A stretch of 64,000 nt of DNA from Candidatus Avelusimicrobium intestinipullorum (GCA_944324635.1 CALUXC010000007.1:1-64000); one strand, 5' to 3'; shown: positions 16,440-25,923, counted from the stretch's first letter. Program-made: numbers and translations. The notes: a model not told the origin generated them from the sequence alone.

Positions 16440-17438
16440 ATGGCTTTTAATGAATTAGTCCTTCCCCAAAAGATTCAGTTGGAAGAAAAAACCGCGTCCG
16501 ACTTCTACGGTAAATTTATCGCAGAACCGTACGAAAGCGGTTACGGCCACACGGTGGGCAACTCTCTGCGCCGGATTTTGCTTTCCGGCATGGAAGGCGC
16601 TGCCGTTACCGCCGTCAGAATCGCCGGGGCCGTGCATGAATTCAGCACGATTCCGAACGTTCGGGAAGACGTCATCAACATTTTGCTCAACTTGAAACGC
16701 CTGCGCGTTAAGATGGAAGGCAAAAATCGTGAATATCTGCAGCTGCATGTTGCCAAACCGGGCGTAGTTACGGCGGCCGATATTGAAGAAATCGACGGTG
16801 TGGAAATTGTCAATAAAGACCTGGCCCTGGCCACTTTGGAAGTGGGCGGCAGCCTGGAAATGGAAATTGAAATTTCCCGCGGCAAAGGATATGTGCCGGC
16901 CGAAGATTTGGCCAAAATCCAACGCCCTGCCGGTTTCATTCCGGTGGACGCGCTGTTTTCTCCTATCGTGAAGGTTCACTACGACGTGGAACCCGCCCGC
17001 GTAGGCCAGAAGACGGACTATGACCGCTTGATTTTGGAAATTACCACCGACGGAACGTTGCTTCCGGCCAGAGCGCTCCATCGCGCTGCGGTGTTATTGT
17101 CCAGCTCGCTCCATATTTTCACGATTGAAGGCGAAGACGATTGCGTAGCCACCACCAGCGACGAAGCTGTGGAAGAACCCGTTTCCATGACCGGTTCCGT
17201 GGCCGGGGCGAACGTCAATTCCAAATTGGATGAACTGCTCAACCAGTCCATTGAATTTATTGAATTGTCCTCTCGTTCCATCAATTGCCTCAAGTCCGAA
17301 AACATCAATACGGTGCGCGACTTGGTGAAAATGACCGAAGACGACTTGAAAATGATCAAGAACTTCGGCGCCAAATCCATGGACGAAATCAAAGAAAGAC
17401 TTGCCGAGATGAAACTTTCGCTCGGTATGAAAATTTAA
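16440..17438 (+). CDS. rpoA: RNA polymerase subunit alpha
   Basis: A 332-residue alpha subunit. The N-terminal assembly domain has EPYESGYGHTVGNSLRRILLSG. The C-terminal domain, which binds UP elements and activators, has LSSRSINCLKSENI, LVKMTEDDLKMIKNFGAKS and ends LAEMKLSLGMKI. ATG 16440 is used since GGAGG (16430-16434) sits 5 bases upstream; the in-frame TTG at 16428 would overlap that site. Confidence 0.98.
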   Translation: MAFNELVLPQKIQLEEKTASDFYGKFIAEPYESGYGHTVGNSLRRILLSGMEGAAVTAVRIAGAVHEFSTIPNVREDVINILLNLKRLRVKMEGKNREYLQLHVAKPGVVTAADIEEIDGVEIVNKDLALATLEVGGSLEMEIEISRGKGYVPAEDLAKIQRPAGFIPVDALFSPIVKVHYDVEPARVGQKTDYDRLILEITTDGTLLPARALHRAAVLLSSSLHIFTIEGEDDCVATTSDEAVEEPVSMTGSVAGANVNSKLDELLNQSIEFIELSSRSINCLKSENINTVRDLVKMTEDDLKMIKNFGAKSMDEIKERLAEMKLSLGMKI

Positions 17439-17453
17439 GGAGTAAGTTTTAGT

Positions 17454-17798
17454 ATGATTAAAAATACCGGATACAGAAAACTTGGCAAGACTGCGTCCCA
17501 CCGCAAAGCGATGCTCAACAACATGGCCACGAGCATCATTCTTCACGAAGAAGTGAAGACCACCTTGCCTAAAGCCAAAGAAGTCAGACGCGTAGTGGAA
17601 GGGTTGATTACCCTGGCCAAAGCCAACAACGAACGCGCCGCCAAAGACACCTTGAAAGATGCCGCGGCCGTGAAGAAGTTGTTTGAAGTGTTGGCTACCC
17701 GCTATGCCAACCGCGCCGGCGGTTTCTGCCGCATTTACCGCGCGGGGCTTCGCCAGGGCGACAACGCCCAGGTGGCCATCGTCAAGCTGGTTGAATAG
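17454..17798 (+). CDS. rplQ: 50S ribosomal protein L17
   Basis: A 114-residue L17 near the tunnel exit. It has RKLGKTASHRKAMLNNMATS and the end GGFCRIYRAGLRQGDNAQVA. Last ribosomal gene of the block; mreB follows after only 10 bases and no terminator is seen between them. Confidence 0.98.
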   Translation: MIKNTGYRKLGKTASHRKAMLNNMATSIILHEEVKTTLPKAKEVRRVVEGLITLAKANNERAAKDTLKDAAAVKKLFEVLATRYANRAGGFCRIYRAGLRQGDNAQVAIVKLVE

Positions 17799-17808
17799 GT
17801 GAACGCAT

Positions 17809-18852
17809 ATGGTAATAGACTATCTTGGGGGCCTTTTCTCTTCTGACCTGGGTATGGATCTGGGCACGGCCAACTGTCTGATTTACGTGAAAGACAAAGG
17901 CATCGTGCTGCGCGAACCTTCCGTGGTCGCTGTAGAAAGAGAAACCGGCGAAGTAAAGGCCGTAGGTGCCAAAGCCAAGCAGATGCTTGGCAGAACCCCT
18001 GCCAACATTGTGGCCGTACGCCCGATGAAGAACGGCGTAATTGCGGATTTTGAAGTGACGCAGGAAATGATTCGCTACTTTATCCGCAAAGTCCACAGCA
18101 GAAGCAGTCTGTTACGTCCCAGAATTGTAATCGGCATTCCCTCGGACATTACCGGCGTGGAAAGACGCGCGGTAGATGACGCCGCCCGCCAAGCGGGTGC
18201 GCGCGAGGTCTATTTGATAGAGGAGCCCATGGCTTCGGCCATGGGCGCCGATTTGCCCATTGCGGAACCGCACGCCAGCATGATTGTGGATATCGGCGGC
18301 GGCACGACGGAAGTGGCCGTCATCTCCCTTGGCGGAATGGTGGTAGCCAAATCTATTGACGTGGCCGGCGACGAACTGACCGAATGCATTGTGCAGTATT
18401 TCCGCAAGAAATACAATCTTATTATTGGCGAAACGACGGCGGAAGAAGTAAAAATTAATTTGGGTTCCGTCTATCCTCTGAAAGAAGAAAAAACCATGGA
18501 AGTAAAAGGGCGCGACCAGACGCAAGGGTTGCCCCGCACGCTGACGGTATCTTCGGAAGAAATCCGCCAGGCGCTCATGGAACCGGTGCGCTTGATTATT
18601 GATGTAATTAAGAGCACGTTGGAGGAAACTCCGCCCGAATTGGCCGCGGACCTGGTGGATAGAGGTCTGGTGGTGGCCGGCGGCGGCAGCTTGCTTAGAG
18701 GAATTACCGAATTAATCCGCAAGGAAACGGATATTCCCGTTCACCGCGCCGCGGACCCGCTTAGCTGCGTGGCCCTGGGCACGGGTAAATTCTTGGAACA
18801 GTTGAACGAAAAAGGATCCCGTTTCTTCGGCTCCCGCGGTAAATCTTTCTAG
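17809..18852 (+). CDS. mreB: Rod shape-determining protein MreB
   Basis: A 347-residue bacterial actin that guides the elongation machinery along the inner membrane. ATP-binding motifs are [18 protein letters not shown] (phosphate 1), [17 protein letters not shown] (phosphate 2) and [11 protein letters not shown] (adenosine). The N-terminus ([13 protein letters not shown]) is amphipathic, fitting membrane binding. It lies 10 bases after rplQ, so it may share the ribosomal transcript, and it is followed by a strong terminator. Confidence 0.98.
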   Translation: MVIDYLGGLFSSDLGMDLGTANCLIYVKDKGIVLREPSVVAVERETGEVKAVGAKAKQMLGRTPANIVAVRPMKNGVIADFEVTQEMIRYFIRKVHSRSSLLRPRIVIGIPSDITGVERRAVDDAARQAGAREVYLIEEPMASAMGADLPIAEPHASMIVDIGGGTTEVAVISLGGMVVAKSIDVAGDELTECIVQYFRKKYNLIIGETTAEEVKINLGSVYPLKEEKTMEVKGRDQTQGLPRTLTVSSEEIRQALMEPVRLIIDVIKSTLEETPPELAADLVDRGLVVAGGGSLLRGITELIRKETDIPVHRAADPLSCVALGTGKFLEQLNEKGSRFFGSRGKSF

Positions 18853-18877
18853 CGTCAGCTCGCTGAAAACATTTCAT

Positions 18878-18917
18878 GCGGACACAGTTCTTTCAAGGGA
18901 CCGTGTCCGCTTTTTGT
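18878..18917 (+). terminator. Terminator after mreB
   Basis: An 8-bp stem GCGGACAC (18878-18885) / GTGTCCGC (18903-18910) is followed by TTTTTG. It would end the long ribosomal-mreB transcript and separate mreB from mreC. Confidence 0.85.
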
Positions 18918-18936
18918 TTTTTTGCTATTTTCCCTT

Positions 18937-19120
18937 TTTGGAAGTTTGGTAAAAAGAGTTGTCCGGGGGGTGGTGGTGTGCCCAATAAAGCTTCCAAATC
19001 TTGTTTGGCGCCGGGTGGTTAGTGCGCCGAGGGCACAAGCCTCAAAGCCCTAAAAAACGGTCCCTATGCGGGATCTGGCGGCTTTATAAAGGCCGCAGAC
19101 TCTTTGCGCAGCGCGCAAAA
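18937..19120 (+). ncRNA. Candidate structured RNA in the mreB-mreC gap
   Basis: About 220 bases without a gene separate the mreB terminator from mreC. Pairings visible: AAAGAGT (18953-18959) with ACTCTTT (19099-19105) as a closing stem; GTGCCC (18978-18983) with GGGCAC (19031-19036); GGCGC (19007-19011) with GCGCC (19024-19028); a hairpin of GCGGC/GCCGC near 19077-19095; and TTTGCGC/GCGCAAA at 19103-19119. An alternative stem is TTTGGAAG (18937-18944) with CTTCCAAA (18991-18998). A closing stem, inner bubble and apical arm within about 150 bases is loosely like 6S RNA, but no conserved motif proves it. Confidence 0.4.
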
Positions 19121-19134
19121 TACAAATTTGAAAT

Positions 19135-19995
19135 ATGTTATCCCACAAAAAAAAGCCTTCTAAAAAGAATACGCCGTCCGTTCGGCGCGGATTTTGGCTT
19201 CCGACGGCGTTTTTATTGCTTTCATTTTTACTGATGATTTTGCCTTTAGACGGGTTTGTTTCTTCCGTCAAGGCGGTGCTTGCGTATGTGTTTATTCCGC
19301 AAGTCCGCTTGGCGCACGGCACGGCCAAATATGCCGAGAACGTCCACCAAACCATACGGGAACTGCTGGACGCACACCGCGAAAACCGCGAACTTAAGCA
19401 GGAAATTGAAATGACCAAACTGCTGGCTTCGCAAGCGGAGGCTATTTTGGACGAAAACGGCCGCCTGACCGAAATTCTTCATCTCAATCCCGCCAAACGC
19501 TGGCAAGGCGTTTGGGCCAAAGTGGCTTATCGGGAACCGACTCAGTGGAACACGGTGATTATTGACAAAGGCAGCCGGGACGGAATCCGCGAAAGAAGCG
19601 CGGTGATTTCCATGGAAGAAGGCAAAGAAGGCCTGGCCGGCGTGGTGGTGGAAGTGACGGAAAACACCTCCAAGGTTTTGTTGGTGCGGGACGAAGATTT
19701 TTCCGCCGCCGTTTATCTGGAACGCGGACAGGAAGAAGGCCTTTTGGTAGGAAATGGCCCGCGCCCGGTGCGTATTAAATATATTCCGCTTTTAACGCAT
19801 GTGGAAAAAGGCGATCAAGTATTTACGGCGGCTACCAGCAGTTTGTTCCCCGCCGGGATTTTGGTGGGCCGCGTGAGCGGGGTGCGGGAAGATGAACGCT
19901 TCCAGACGGCGCTTACGGTGAATGTGGAGCCTTTGGTCCATTCCTCTTCGGTAAAAGAGGTGTTTGTCATTTTGGATAACGAGGGGAAAAAATAA
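19135..19995 (+). CDS. mreC: Rod shape-determining protein MreC
   Basis: A 286-residue single-pass membrane protein that links MreB to the periplasmic synthases. A cytoplasmic basic N-terminus is followed by a transmembrane segment at about residues 19-42 and a coiled coil at about 60-105. The beta-domain part starts at about 115 (GVWAKVAYREPTQWNTVIIDKG). There is no good ribosome-binding site before the ATG, unlike most genes here. It starts the mreC-mreD-mrdA-rodA set. Confidence 0.93.
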   Translation: MLSHKKKPSKKNTPSVRRGFWLPTAFLLLSFLLMILPLDGFVSSVKAVLAYVFIPQVRLAHGTAKYAENVHQTIRELLDAHRENRELKQEIEMTKLLASQAEAILDENGRLTEILHLNPAKRWQGVWAKVAYREPTQWNTVIIDKGSRDGIRERSAVISMEEGKEGLAGVVVEVTENTSKVLLVRDEDFSAAVYLERGQEEGLLVGNGPRPVRIKYIPLLTHVEKGDQVFTAATSSLFPAGILVGRVSGVREDERFQTALTVNVEPLVHSSSVKEVFVILDNEGKK

Positions 19996-19998
19996 CCT

Positions 19999-20493
19999 AT
20001 GTGGAGCTTTGTTAAATTAGTTTTTCTTTTTGTGCTGGCCACGATTGTGCACTGGGCGTTTGCGTCCGGGTTTTCTTATTGGGGGCTAAGCGTTAATATG
20101 CTGCTGGCGTTTGCGGCGGCTTTCTGCACGGTGCTGAAGCCTTCTTTCGGGTATCCGGCGGCTTTTGTGTGCGGGCTGTTTTTGGATTTTTTTGGCACGA
20201 AACTTTTCGGCAACAACGCTTTTACGTTCACAGTCTGCGCGTGCATTGTGTACGGGCTGACGGAACGGTTTGATTTTGATGCCGTTTTCCCGCAAATGGT
20301 GACGGTATTGGGATTGACGTTTTTTGCAGGGGTGCTTAACAGCTTGCTCTTTTTATGGTTTACGTCCGCGGCCATGTGGCCCGGGTTTTGGAGCTTGCTG
20401 GGCGGTGCGGTAATCAGCGCGCTGTTTGCGCCGGCGGTGTTTTGGCTGGTGCGCCACACCTTGGGCAAAGGGACGGTGTGCCGGCAGTTATAG
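19999..20493 (+). CDS. mreD: Rod shape-determining protein MreD
   Basis: A 164-residue hydrophobic protein with about five transmembrane helices, with the small polytopic character and position of MreD. Sequence conservation of this family is low, so the call rests mainly on size, topology and location between mreC (three bases upstream) and mrdA (12 bases downstream). Confidence 0.85.
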   Translation: MWSFVKLVFLFVLATIVHWAFASGFSYWGLSVNMLLAFAAAFCTVLKPSFGYPAAFVCGLFLDFFGTKLFGNNAFTFTVCACIVYGLTERFDFDAVFPQMVTVLGLTFFAGVLNSLLFLWFTSAAMWPGFWSLLGGAVISALFAPAVFWLVRHTLGKGTVCRQL

Positions 20494-20505
20494 GCGGAGA
20501 AGATC

Positions 20506-22362
20506 ATGGCCGTTACCAAGCTTTTTTTTAACGCACGCTTGAAAATGATGATGGTGCTTGCTGCCATAGCAGGCGGCGTGATTGCGCTTCGGCTGGTGGA
20601 TATACAAGTGCTTCGCCATCAGGACTATTTGCAAATGGCAGAGCGCAACCGCACGCAGGTTATTTATCAAAACGCCCCGCGCGGCCGCGTATTTACGGCT
20701 GACGGCGTAGCGGTAGCCACCAACGAACCGGCGTTTAGCTTGTATTATCTGGGCGTAGGCAATACCGACAAAGAATACTTGGAACGCCTGGTCAACGATT
20801 TTGCCCCGCGCTTAAAGATGGAAAAAGACGATGTGCTAGCCAAACTGGAAAAAGGCGCCAAAACCGGGAAAGCCACCTTGCTGGCGGAAAATTTGTCCAC
20901 CAAAAGCACCGTAGCGCTGCAGGAACTGCAGCTGTACTATCCAGGCGTCTATCTGATTGAAGAAACCAAACGCAATTATCCGTATGGCGGGTTTGCCAGC
21001 CATTTGCTGGGGTATATCGGCAGTATGGACGACCGCGAATGGCGCAACCGGGACCCCAAAATGGGATATCGGTTAAGCTCCAAAATCGGCAAGAACGGCA
21101 TTGAGAAAAAATTTGAAAAGCAGTTAAAAGGCACGGACGGCGGCGTGTATCTGGAAGTGGACTACCGCGGCCGCGTTAAAAGCATTATTCAAGATAAAAA
21201 ATGGTCCGCCGGGAGCGACGTATATTTAACGCTGAATTTCAAATTGCAGCAAGCGGCGGAAGAAGGACTTAAAAACTCCAAAACGGGCCGCGGCGCCGCC
21301 GTGGCGCTGGACCCCCGCACCGGGGCAGTGCTGGCCATGGTCAGCGCCCCTGCGTACGACCCGAATATCTTTGTGCAGTACAGCGACGAAGAAAACCCCA
21401 AACAATCCAAAAAAATCAACGAATATAACCTAGCCGTACAGGGCACGTATCCGCCGGCGTCCACTTTCAAAATTATCACGGCCGCCGCCGCGATAGAATA
21501 CGGCCATTTGGACGTAAACCGCAAAATTAATTGCCCCGGATTTTATGATTCCGGTCCGCGTGTGTTCCGCTGTTGGGGCAAACACGGGCCGATGGATTTG
21601 TTTGACGGCATGAGCCACTCGTGTGACGTATATTTCTACCAGGTTGCCGCCCAAACGGGTGCCGCGGCCATTGAACGGGTGGAACGCAAATTTATGATTG
21701 GACGCCAGACCGGCATTGATTTGCCCGGTGAAAAAGCCGGCAACATTTACGGCCCCACCCGCCGCGCGCGCAACAAAACGTATTGGTTTATCGGCGATAC
21801 GCTCAACCTGTCTATCGGGCAGGGGGAACTGCTTTTTACGCCGCTTAAGCTGGCGCAGTTTGCGGCTGCCGTGGCCAGCCGCGGCAATGTGTATCGGCCG
21901 TATTACGTGGAAAAAATCGTCAGTAACCAAACGGGCAAAACCGAAGTGGTGGGAAAACCCGAGGTATTGCAAAAAGCCGATTTGAAGCCCCAGACGTATG
22001 ATTTGCTGTTTAAGGCGCTTAAGCACACGGTGGAAGGCGGTACCGCCGCCCGGGTGCGTATTAAAGGGCTGGATGTGTACGGCAAAACCGGCACCGCCCA
22101 AAACCCGCACGGGGAGGACCACGGTTGGTTTATGGCCTTTGCGGGAAGAGAAGGGGAAGAACCTTCCATTGCGCTGGCGGTATTTGTGGAATTTGGCGAG
22201 GGCGGCAGTTCCGCGGCCGGCCCGATTGCCCGTTCCATGCTGGAAGCCTATTTTGACCTAAATAAACCTGCCGCTGCTCAAGTGGCGCCGAAAGCGCCGG
22301 AGAGAACGGAGGAAGATTACGAAGAACTGCTTGCGGAAGGAGAAGAACATGGCAGCATTTAG
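20506..22362 (+). CDS. mrdA: Penicillin-binding protein 2 (elongation transpeptidase)
   Basis: A 618-residue class B PBP that cross-links peptidoglycan during elongation. It has an N-terminal transmembrane helix (about residues 12-32), the pedestal domain from about 50 (RTQVIYQNAPRGRVFTADG), then the transpeptidase domain with S319-T-F-K, S372-C-D and K527-T-G. The C-terminal tail is Glu-rich. GGAG precedes the ATG. It overlaps rodA by 14 bases; the two form a synthase pair in the cell. Confidence 0.97.
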   Translation: MAVTKLFFNARLKMMMVLAAIAGGVIALRLVDIQVLRHQDYLQMAERNRTQVIYQNAPRGRVFTADGVAVATNEPAFSLYYLGVGNTDKEYLERLVNDFAPRLKMEKDDVLAKLEKGAKTGKATLLAENLSTKSTVALQELQLYYPGVYLIEETKRNYPYGGFASHLLGYIGSMDDREWRNRDPKMGYRLSSKIGKNGIEKKFEKQLKGTDGGVYLEVDYRGRVKSIIQDKKWSAGSDVYLTLNFKLQQAAEEGLKNSKTGRGAAVALDPRTGAVLAMVSAPAYDPNIFVQYSDEENPKQSKKINEYNLAVQGTYPPASTFKIITAAAAIEYGHLDVNRKINCPGFYDSGPRVFRCWGKHGPMDLFDGMSHSCDVYFYQVAAQTGAAAIERVERKFMIGRQTGIDLPGEKAGNIYGPTRRARNKTYWFIGDTLNLSIGQGELLFTPLKLAQFAAAVASRGNVYRPYYVEKIVSNQTGKTEVVGKPEVLQKADLKPQTYDLLFKALKHTVEGGTAARVRIKGLDVYGKTGTAQNPHGEDHGWFMAFAGREGEEPSIALAVFVEFGEGGSSAAGPIARSMLEAYFDLNKPAAAQVAPKAPERTEEDYEELLAEGEEHGSI

Positions 22363-23692
22363 AAATTTTTCTCAGCCTTCCGGTCGCCGCCGCTTGGATT
22401 ACGTGCTGTTTGGTGCGATGATTGGGCTGGTGGTGTTGGGGGCGTTGTGCATTATGTCGGCGGTGAACAGCTTGTCACTGTCCAACTCGGTGGTGCGTAC
22501 GCACCTGGTGGCCTTGCCGATAGGCGCGATAGCGTTTTTTGTAGGCTGGAGTTTTAACTACCAGATTTTTGACGAACAATGGAAATACCTCTATGGCTTT
22601 ATTTTGGCCCTGTTGGTGGGGGTGCTGTTGTTTGGCTCGTATCAGCGCGGGTCGCGTTCGTGGTTTGTGCTGCCGTTTTTTTCTATGCAGCCGTCCGAAA
22701 TTTGCCGCGTGTGCACCATTTTGGTGGCGGCCGCCTTTTTGGACCGCCGCGGCCAGCGGATTCGTGATGTGTCTACCCTGGTTGGGCTGGCGGCCTTGCT
22801 GGTGCCGATTTTCGGGCTTATTATGATGCAACCGGACTTTTCTTCCGTAGTGGTCACGTTTCCGGCCCTTTTGATTTTGCTCTTTTGTACGGGCGTAAAC
22901 GTGTTCTATTTGGGGCTGATTGGCCTGTTCGCGGGGGTAGCGGGCATTTTTACCATTGGCTGGACGTATATTTACCTGCACCCGGAACTGATGGATTATT
23001 GGATTGTAAACGCGTTTTACCAGCTGGCGCACAGCCCGTGGTATATGGGGGGATTTTCCCTGCTGGTGATTTTGGGCGGTTATTTGGCCTGGTGGTTTTT
23101 TAAGCAGCTGCGTATTTTCTTGCCGTCCGTATATTTTGTGCTGGCCACGCTGGTGGTATTGGCGGGGTTGTTTGGCGGGATTTTTGTGGACCACCAAATG
23201 AAACCGCACCAGCGCAAACGCGTGGAAACGTTTTTGGCTCCCCGTTCGGACCCGCAAGGGGCCGGCTATAACGTGTTGCAGGCGCAAATTGCGATGGGCG
23301 CCGGCGGCATTTTGGGGACGGGGTTGTTTTCCGGCACACAGTCTCGCTTGGGATTTGTGCCCGAAAAACATACCGACTTTATTTTGGCCGTTGTAGGGGA
23401 AGAACTTGGTCTGTGGGGAACCCTTTTGGTGCTGGGGCTGTATCTGCTGATTTTGTGGCGCACCATTATGGTGGCCTACAGCGCAAGCGACCGATACGGC
23501 TATCTGGTGTGTTCGGGGATATTTGGCATGTTCTTTACGTATATGCTGGTAAACTTCGGCATGCTGATTGGTATTGTGCCGGTGGCGGGGATACCGCTTC
23601 CGTTTATTTCGTACGGCGGTTCCAACCTGGTGGCCAGTTTGTGGGCCTTGGGTGTGGTGCAGTCCGTTTACGCGCGCCGCATACGGGCATAA
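22349..23692 (+). CDS. rodA: Peptidoglycan glycosyltransferase RodA
   Basis: A 447-residue SEDS-family polymerase that works with PBP2. There are about ten or more transmembrane helices. Family features include DYVLFGAMIGLVVLGALCI, SWFVLPFFSMQPSEICRV, EKHTDFILAVVGEELGLWG and the C-terminal IPLPFISYGGSNLVASLWALG. ATG 22349 follows GGAG inside mrdA; a TTG at 22331 in frame is less likely. The length is above the usual 370-400 due to a longer middle periplasmic loop region. Confidence 0.96.
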   Translation: MAAFRNFSQPSGRRRLDYVLFGAMIGLVVLGALCIMSAVNSLSLSNSVVRTHLVALPIGAIAFFVGWSFNYQIFDEQWKYLYGFILALLVGVLLFGSYQRGSRSWFVLPFFSMQPSEICRVCTILVAAAFLDRRGQRIRDVSTLVGLAALLVPIFGLIMMQPDFSSVVVTFPALLILLFCTGVNVFYLGLIGLFAGVAGIFTIGWTYIYLHPELMDYWIVNAFYQLAHSPWYMGGFSLLVILGGYLAWWFFKQLRIFLPSVYFVLATLVVLAGLFGGIFVDHQMKPHQRKRVETFLAPRSDPQGAGYNVLQAQIAMGAGGILGTGLFSGTQSRLGFVPEKHTDFILAVVGEELGLWGTLLVLGLYLLILWRTIMVAYSASDRYGYLVCSGIFGMFFTYMLVNFGMLIGIVPVAGIPLPFISYGGSNLVASLWALGVVQSVYARRIRA

Positions 23693-23696
23693 AAAG

Positions 23697-24392
23697 ATGA
23701 TAAACGCGCCAAAAATTTATAAAATGCGTATAGTGCTGCGCGGGCCGGAAAAAGGGTCCGGGCACACCAACGTTTTTAATGCAATAAGAAATATGGTGCT
23801 GGCCAGCGGGCTTGCGTTTGAACCGGCCAAAATCAATAAAAATTGGCCGCGATTGGCTTATGGGCCTGCACCCGCTTTTGGACAGCGCGCGGAACGGGAA
23901 TATGCGGATATTTATTTGACGCAGCCCGTCCCGGTTCGGCAGGTGCAAGAAGCACTGGAAAAAGCCCTCCCCGCGGGAATGGAGTTGATTAGCGTGGAGC
24001 GGGTGCCATACGCGCTGGCTTCGGTGCAGAATCTGGCGGCGGCCGCCAGGTACCGGGTGGAAGGAAATTTCGCCCTGTATGGGCCGGGAAAAACGCCGGA
24101 AGAATTTTTTAACGCTCCCCGCATAGAAATCGTGCGGCGGGCGGAGAATGGCCTGACCATGACGGAAAACATTAAGCCGTATGTGGCGGGCGGGCAAACT
24201 CTTTCGCCTCGCGCCATACGTTTGACGATGCAGAGCGTGGAAGGGAAATGGATTAAGCCGCAAACGGCCGTTGCCGCTTGGCTGGGGCTGGACGTCCCGC
24301 TGCAGGACGAGCTGTTTACGGTAGAAGGTTTCACGTTTATAAGAGAAGGACTCTTTTGGCAAGACACCCAGGGAGAACTTCATTTGATTTAA
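23697..24392 (+). CDS. DUF2344 / radical-SAM-associated protein
   Basis: A 231-residue protein that starts MINAPKIYKMRIVLRGPEKG and contains FEPAKINKNWPRLAYGPAPAFGQRAEREYADIYL. This looks like the DUF2344 (TIGR03936) family, often adjacent to or fused with a radical SAM enzyme and commonly beside RNase E/G genes. The RNase G gene follows directly, but no radical SAM gene is present in the window. The function is unknown; the family context suggests an RNA-related role. ATG 23697 is four bases after the rodA stop; an ATG at 23724 is an alternative. Confidence 0.75.
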   Translation: MINAPKIYKMRIVLRGPEKGSGHTNVFNAIRNMVLASGLAFEPAKINKNWPRLAYGPAPAFGQRAEREYADIYLTQPVPVRQVQEALEKALPAGMELISVERVPYALASVQNLAAAARYRVEGNFALYGPGKTPEEFFNAPRIEIVRRAENGLTMTENIKPYVAGGQTLSPRAIRLTMQSVEGKWIKPQTAVAAWLGLDVPLQDELFTVEGFTFIREGLFWQDTQGELHLI

Positions 24393-24426
24393 CTATACCC
24401 CAAAAGGGGAGAGAGGACTTTTTATT

Positions 24427-25881
24427 ATGAGTAAAAATTTGGAAGGACAACCCACCGTAGAAGTATTGGTGAATACGTCTTTTGAAGAAACGCGTATCGC
24501 CATTTTGGAAGACGAACGCGTGAACGAACTGATTTGGGAACGCCGCGGCTCGCTCAACATTGTGGGCAACATTTACAAAGGTGTTGTGGAAAATGTACTG
24601 CCCGGTATTTCCAGTGCGTTTTTGAACATCGGTTACGAAAAGAATGCCTATTTGTATATTTCCGACGTATTGGGCGGAGATAAGAAAAATATCGACAAAG
24701 TGCTCCACAAAGGCCAGGAAGTGATGGTGCAGGTAGTCAAAGACGCCATCAGCACCAAAGGCATGAAAGTGACGATGGACGTCACTCTGCCCGGCCGCTA
24801 CCTGGTGCTGACGCCGCACCAAAGTTTTGTGGGCGTATCTAAAAACATTGAAGATTCCGAAGCCCGCCACAAATTAAACGAAATCATGCAGGATTTGGCC
24901 GCCAAACACTTGGACGGCATGGGCTGTATTGTGCGTACGGAAGCCGAAGAAGCCACCAAAGACGAGTTGGAACGCGAAGTGAAATACTTGTACCGGCAGT
25001 GGCAGTCTATCGTAAAGAAGTTTGAAGCTTCCCGCGCGCCCAAACTGCTGCACGAAGATATGGACGCCGTATTGCAGGTGGCGCGGGACGTGCTTTCCGA
25101 AAACGCCAAAGTGTACATGCTTGACAGCAAAAAAGATTATGAACGCGTGCTGGACTTTGTGGAAAAGAACTCGCCCGATTTGGCCGACCGCGTAAAACTC
25201 TACAAAGGAAAAACGCCCATTTTTGAAGCGTACAACATTGAACCGGAAATTGATAACCTGCGCAAAACCAAACTCCCCTTGCCCAATGGCGGCAGTATCA
25301 TTATTCAGGAGGCCGAGTCCCTCTGCGCTATTGACGTAAACACCGGTAAATTTACGGGGAACAAATCGCAGGAAGAAACCGTCACCCAGACCAACATTGA
25401 GGCCGCCAACGAAATCGCCCACCAGCTGCGCTTGCGCAACATTGGGGGGATTATCGTAATTGACTTTATTGATATGCGCAAGGCCTCCAGCCGCCACCGC
25501 GTGGTGGAAGCTTTGGCCCAGGCCGTGCATGGGGACCGGGCCAAAATCCGCATTTTGCCTATCACCCGCTTGGGGTTGGTGGAAATGACCCGCGAAAGAA
25601 AACGTGCCAGCACGGGCAGCTTTATCAGCGAAGAATGCCCCCAGTGCCACGGTTCGGGGCGTGTATTATCCGCCGAGAGCATGCGCATTAAAATCCAGCG
25701 GGAAATTTACGACCTTACCAGCGGCCGCCCCGGCGGCAACCTGCGCGTAGTGCTGCACCCCGTTTTGGCCGAAGCTATCAAAAACCGCCAAAACGACATT
25801 GAACAAAACATTCATCGCACGCTTAAAATCCAGGCGGATCCGCAGTTGGCGTGGGAAGATTATAAAATCGTTTTGGAATAA
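24427..25881 (+). CDS. rng: Ribonuclease G/E
   Basis: A 484-residue endoribonuclease for rRNA and mRNA processing. It has an S1 RNA-binding domain at about residues 38-125 (GNIYKGVVENVLPGISSAFLNIG) and a DNase I-like catalytic part with Asp303 (AIDVNTGKF) and Asp346 (VIDFIDM), the same spacing as in E. coli RNase E. The zinc-link CPQCHGSG follows. The length and the missing long C-terminal scaffold point to RNase G type. AGAGAGGA lies before the ATG. Confidence 0.95.
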   Translation: MSKNLEGQPTVEVLVNTSFEETRIAILEDERVNELIWERRGSLNIVGNIYKGVVENVLPGISSAFLNIGYEKNAYLYISDVLGGDKKNIDKVLHKGQEVMVQVVKDAISTKGMKVTMDVTLPGRYLVLTPHQSFVGVSKNIEDSEARHKLNEIMQDLAAKHLDGMGCIVRTEAEEATKDELEREVKYLYRQWQSIVKKFEASRAPKLLHEDMDAVLQVARDVLSENAKVYMLDSKKDYERVLDFVEKNSPDLADRVKLYKGKTPIFEAYNIEPEIDNLRKTKLPLPNGGSIIIQEAESLCAIDVNTGKFTGNKSQEETVTQTNIEAANEIAHQLRLRNIGGIIVIDFIDMRKASSRHRVVEALAQAVHGDRAKIRILPITRLGLVEMTRERKRASTGSFISEECPQCHGSGRVLSAESMRIKIQREIYDLTSGRPGGNLRVVLHPVLAEAIKNRQNDIEQNIHRTLKIQADPQLAWEDYKIVLE

Positions 25882-25888
25882 CGAACAT

Positions 25889-25915
25889 ACGCCCGGCTGG
25901 GGCCGGGCGTTTCTT
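25889..25915 (+). terminator. Hairpin after rng
   Basis: A 9-bp stem ACGCCCGGC / GCCGGGCGT (25889-25897 with 25902-25910) is followed by TTCTTG. The T-run is weak, so it may be only a partial terminator before the amidase. Confidence 0.6.
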
Positions 25916-25923
25916 GTGGGCTT

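Noticed and set aside
18937-19120. tmRNA, SRP RNA or RNase P RNA in the mreB-mreC gap
   Set aside because: The tRNA-like end, the SRP GGUCAGGUCCGGAAGG loop and the RNase P core motif are not present. 6S remains possible but unproven.
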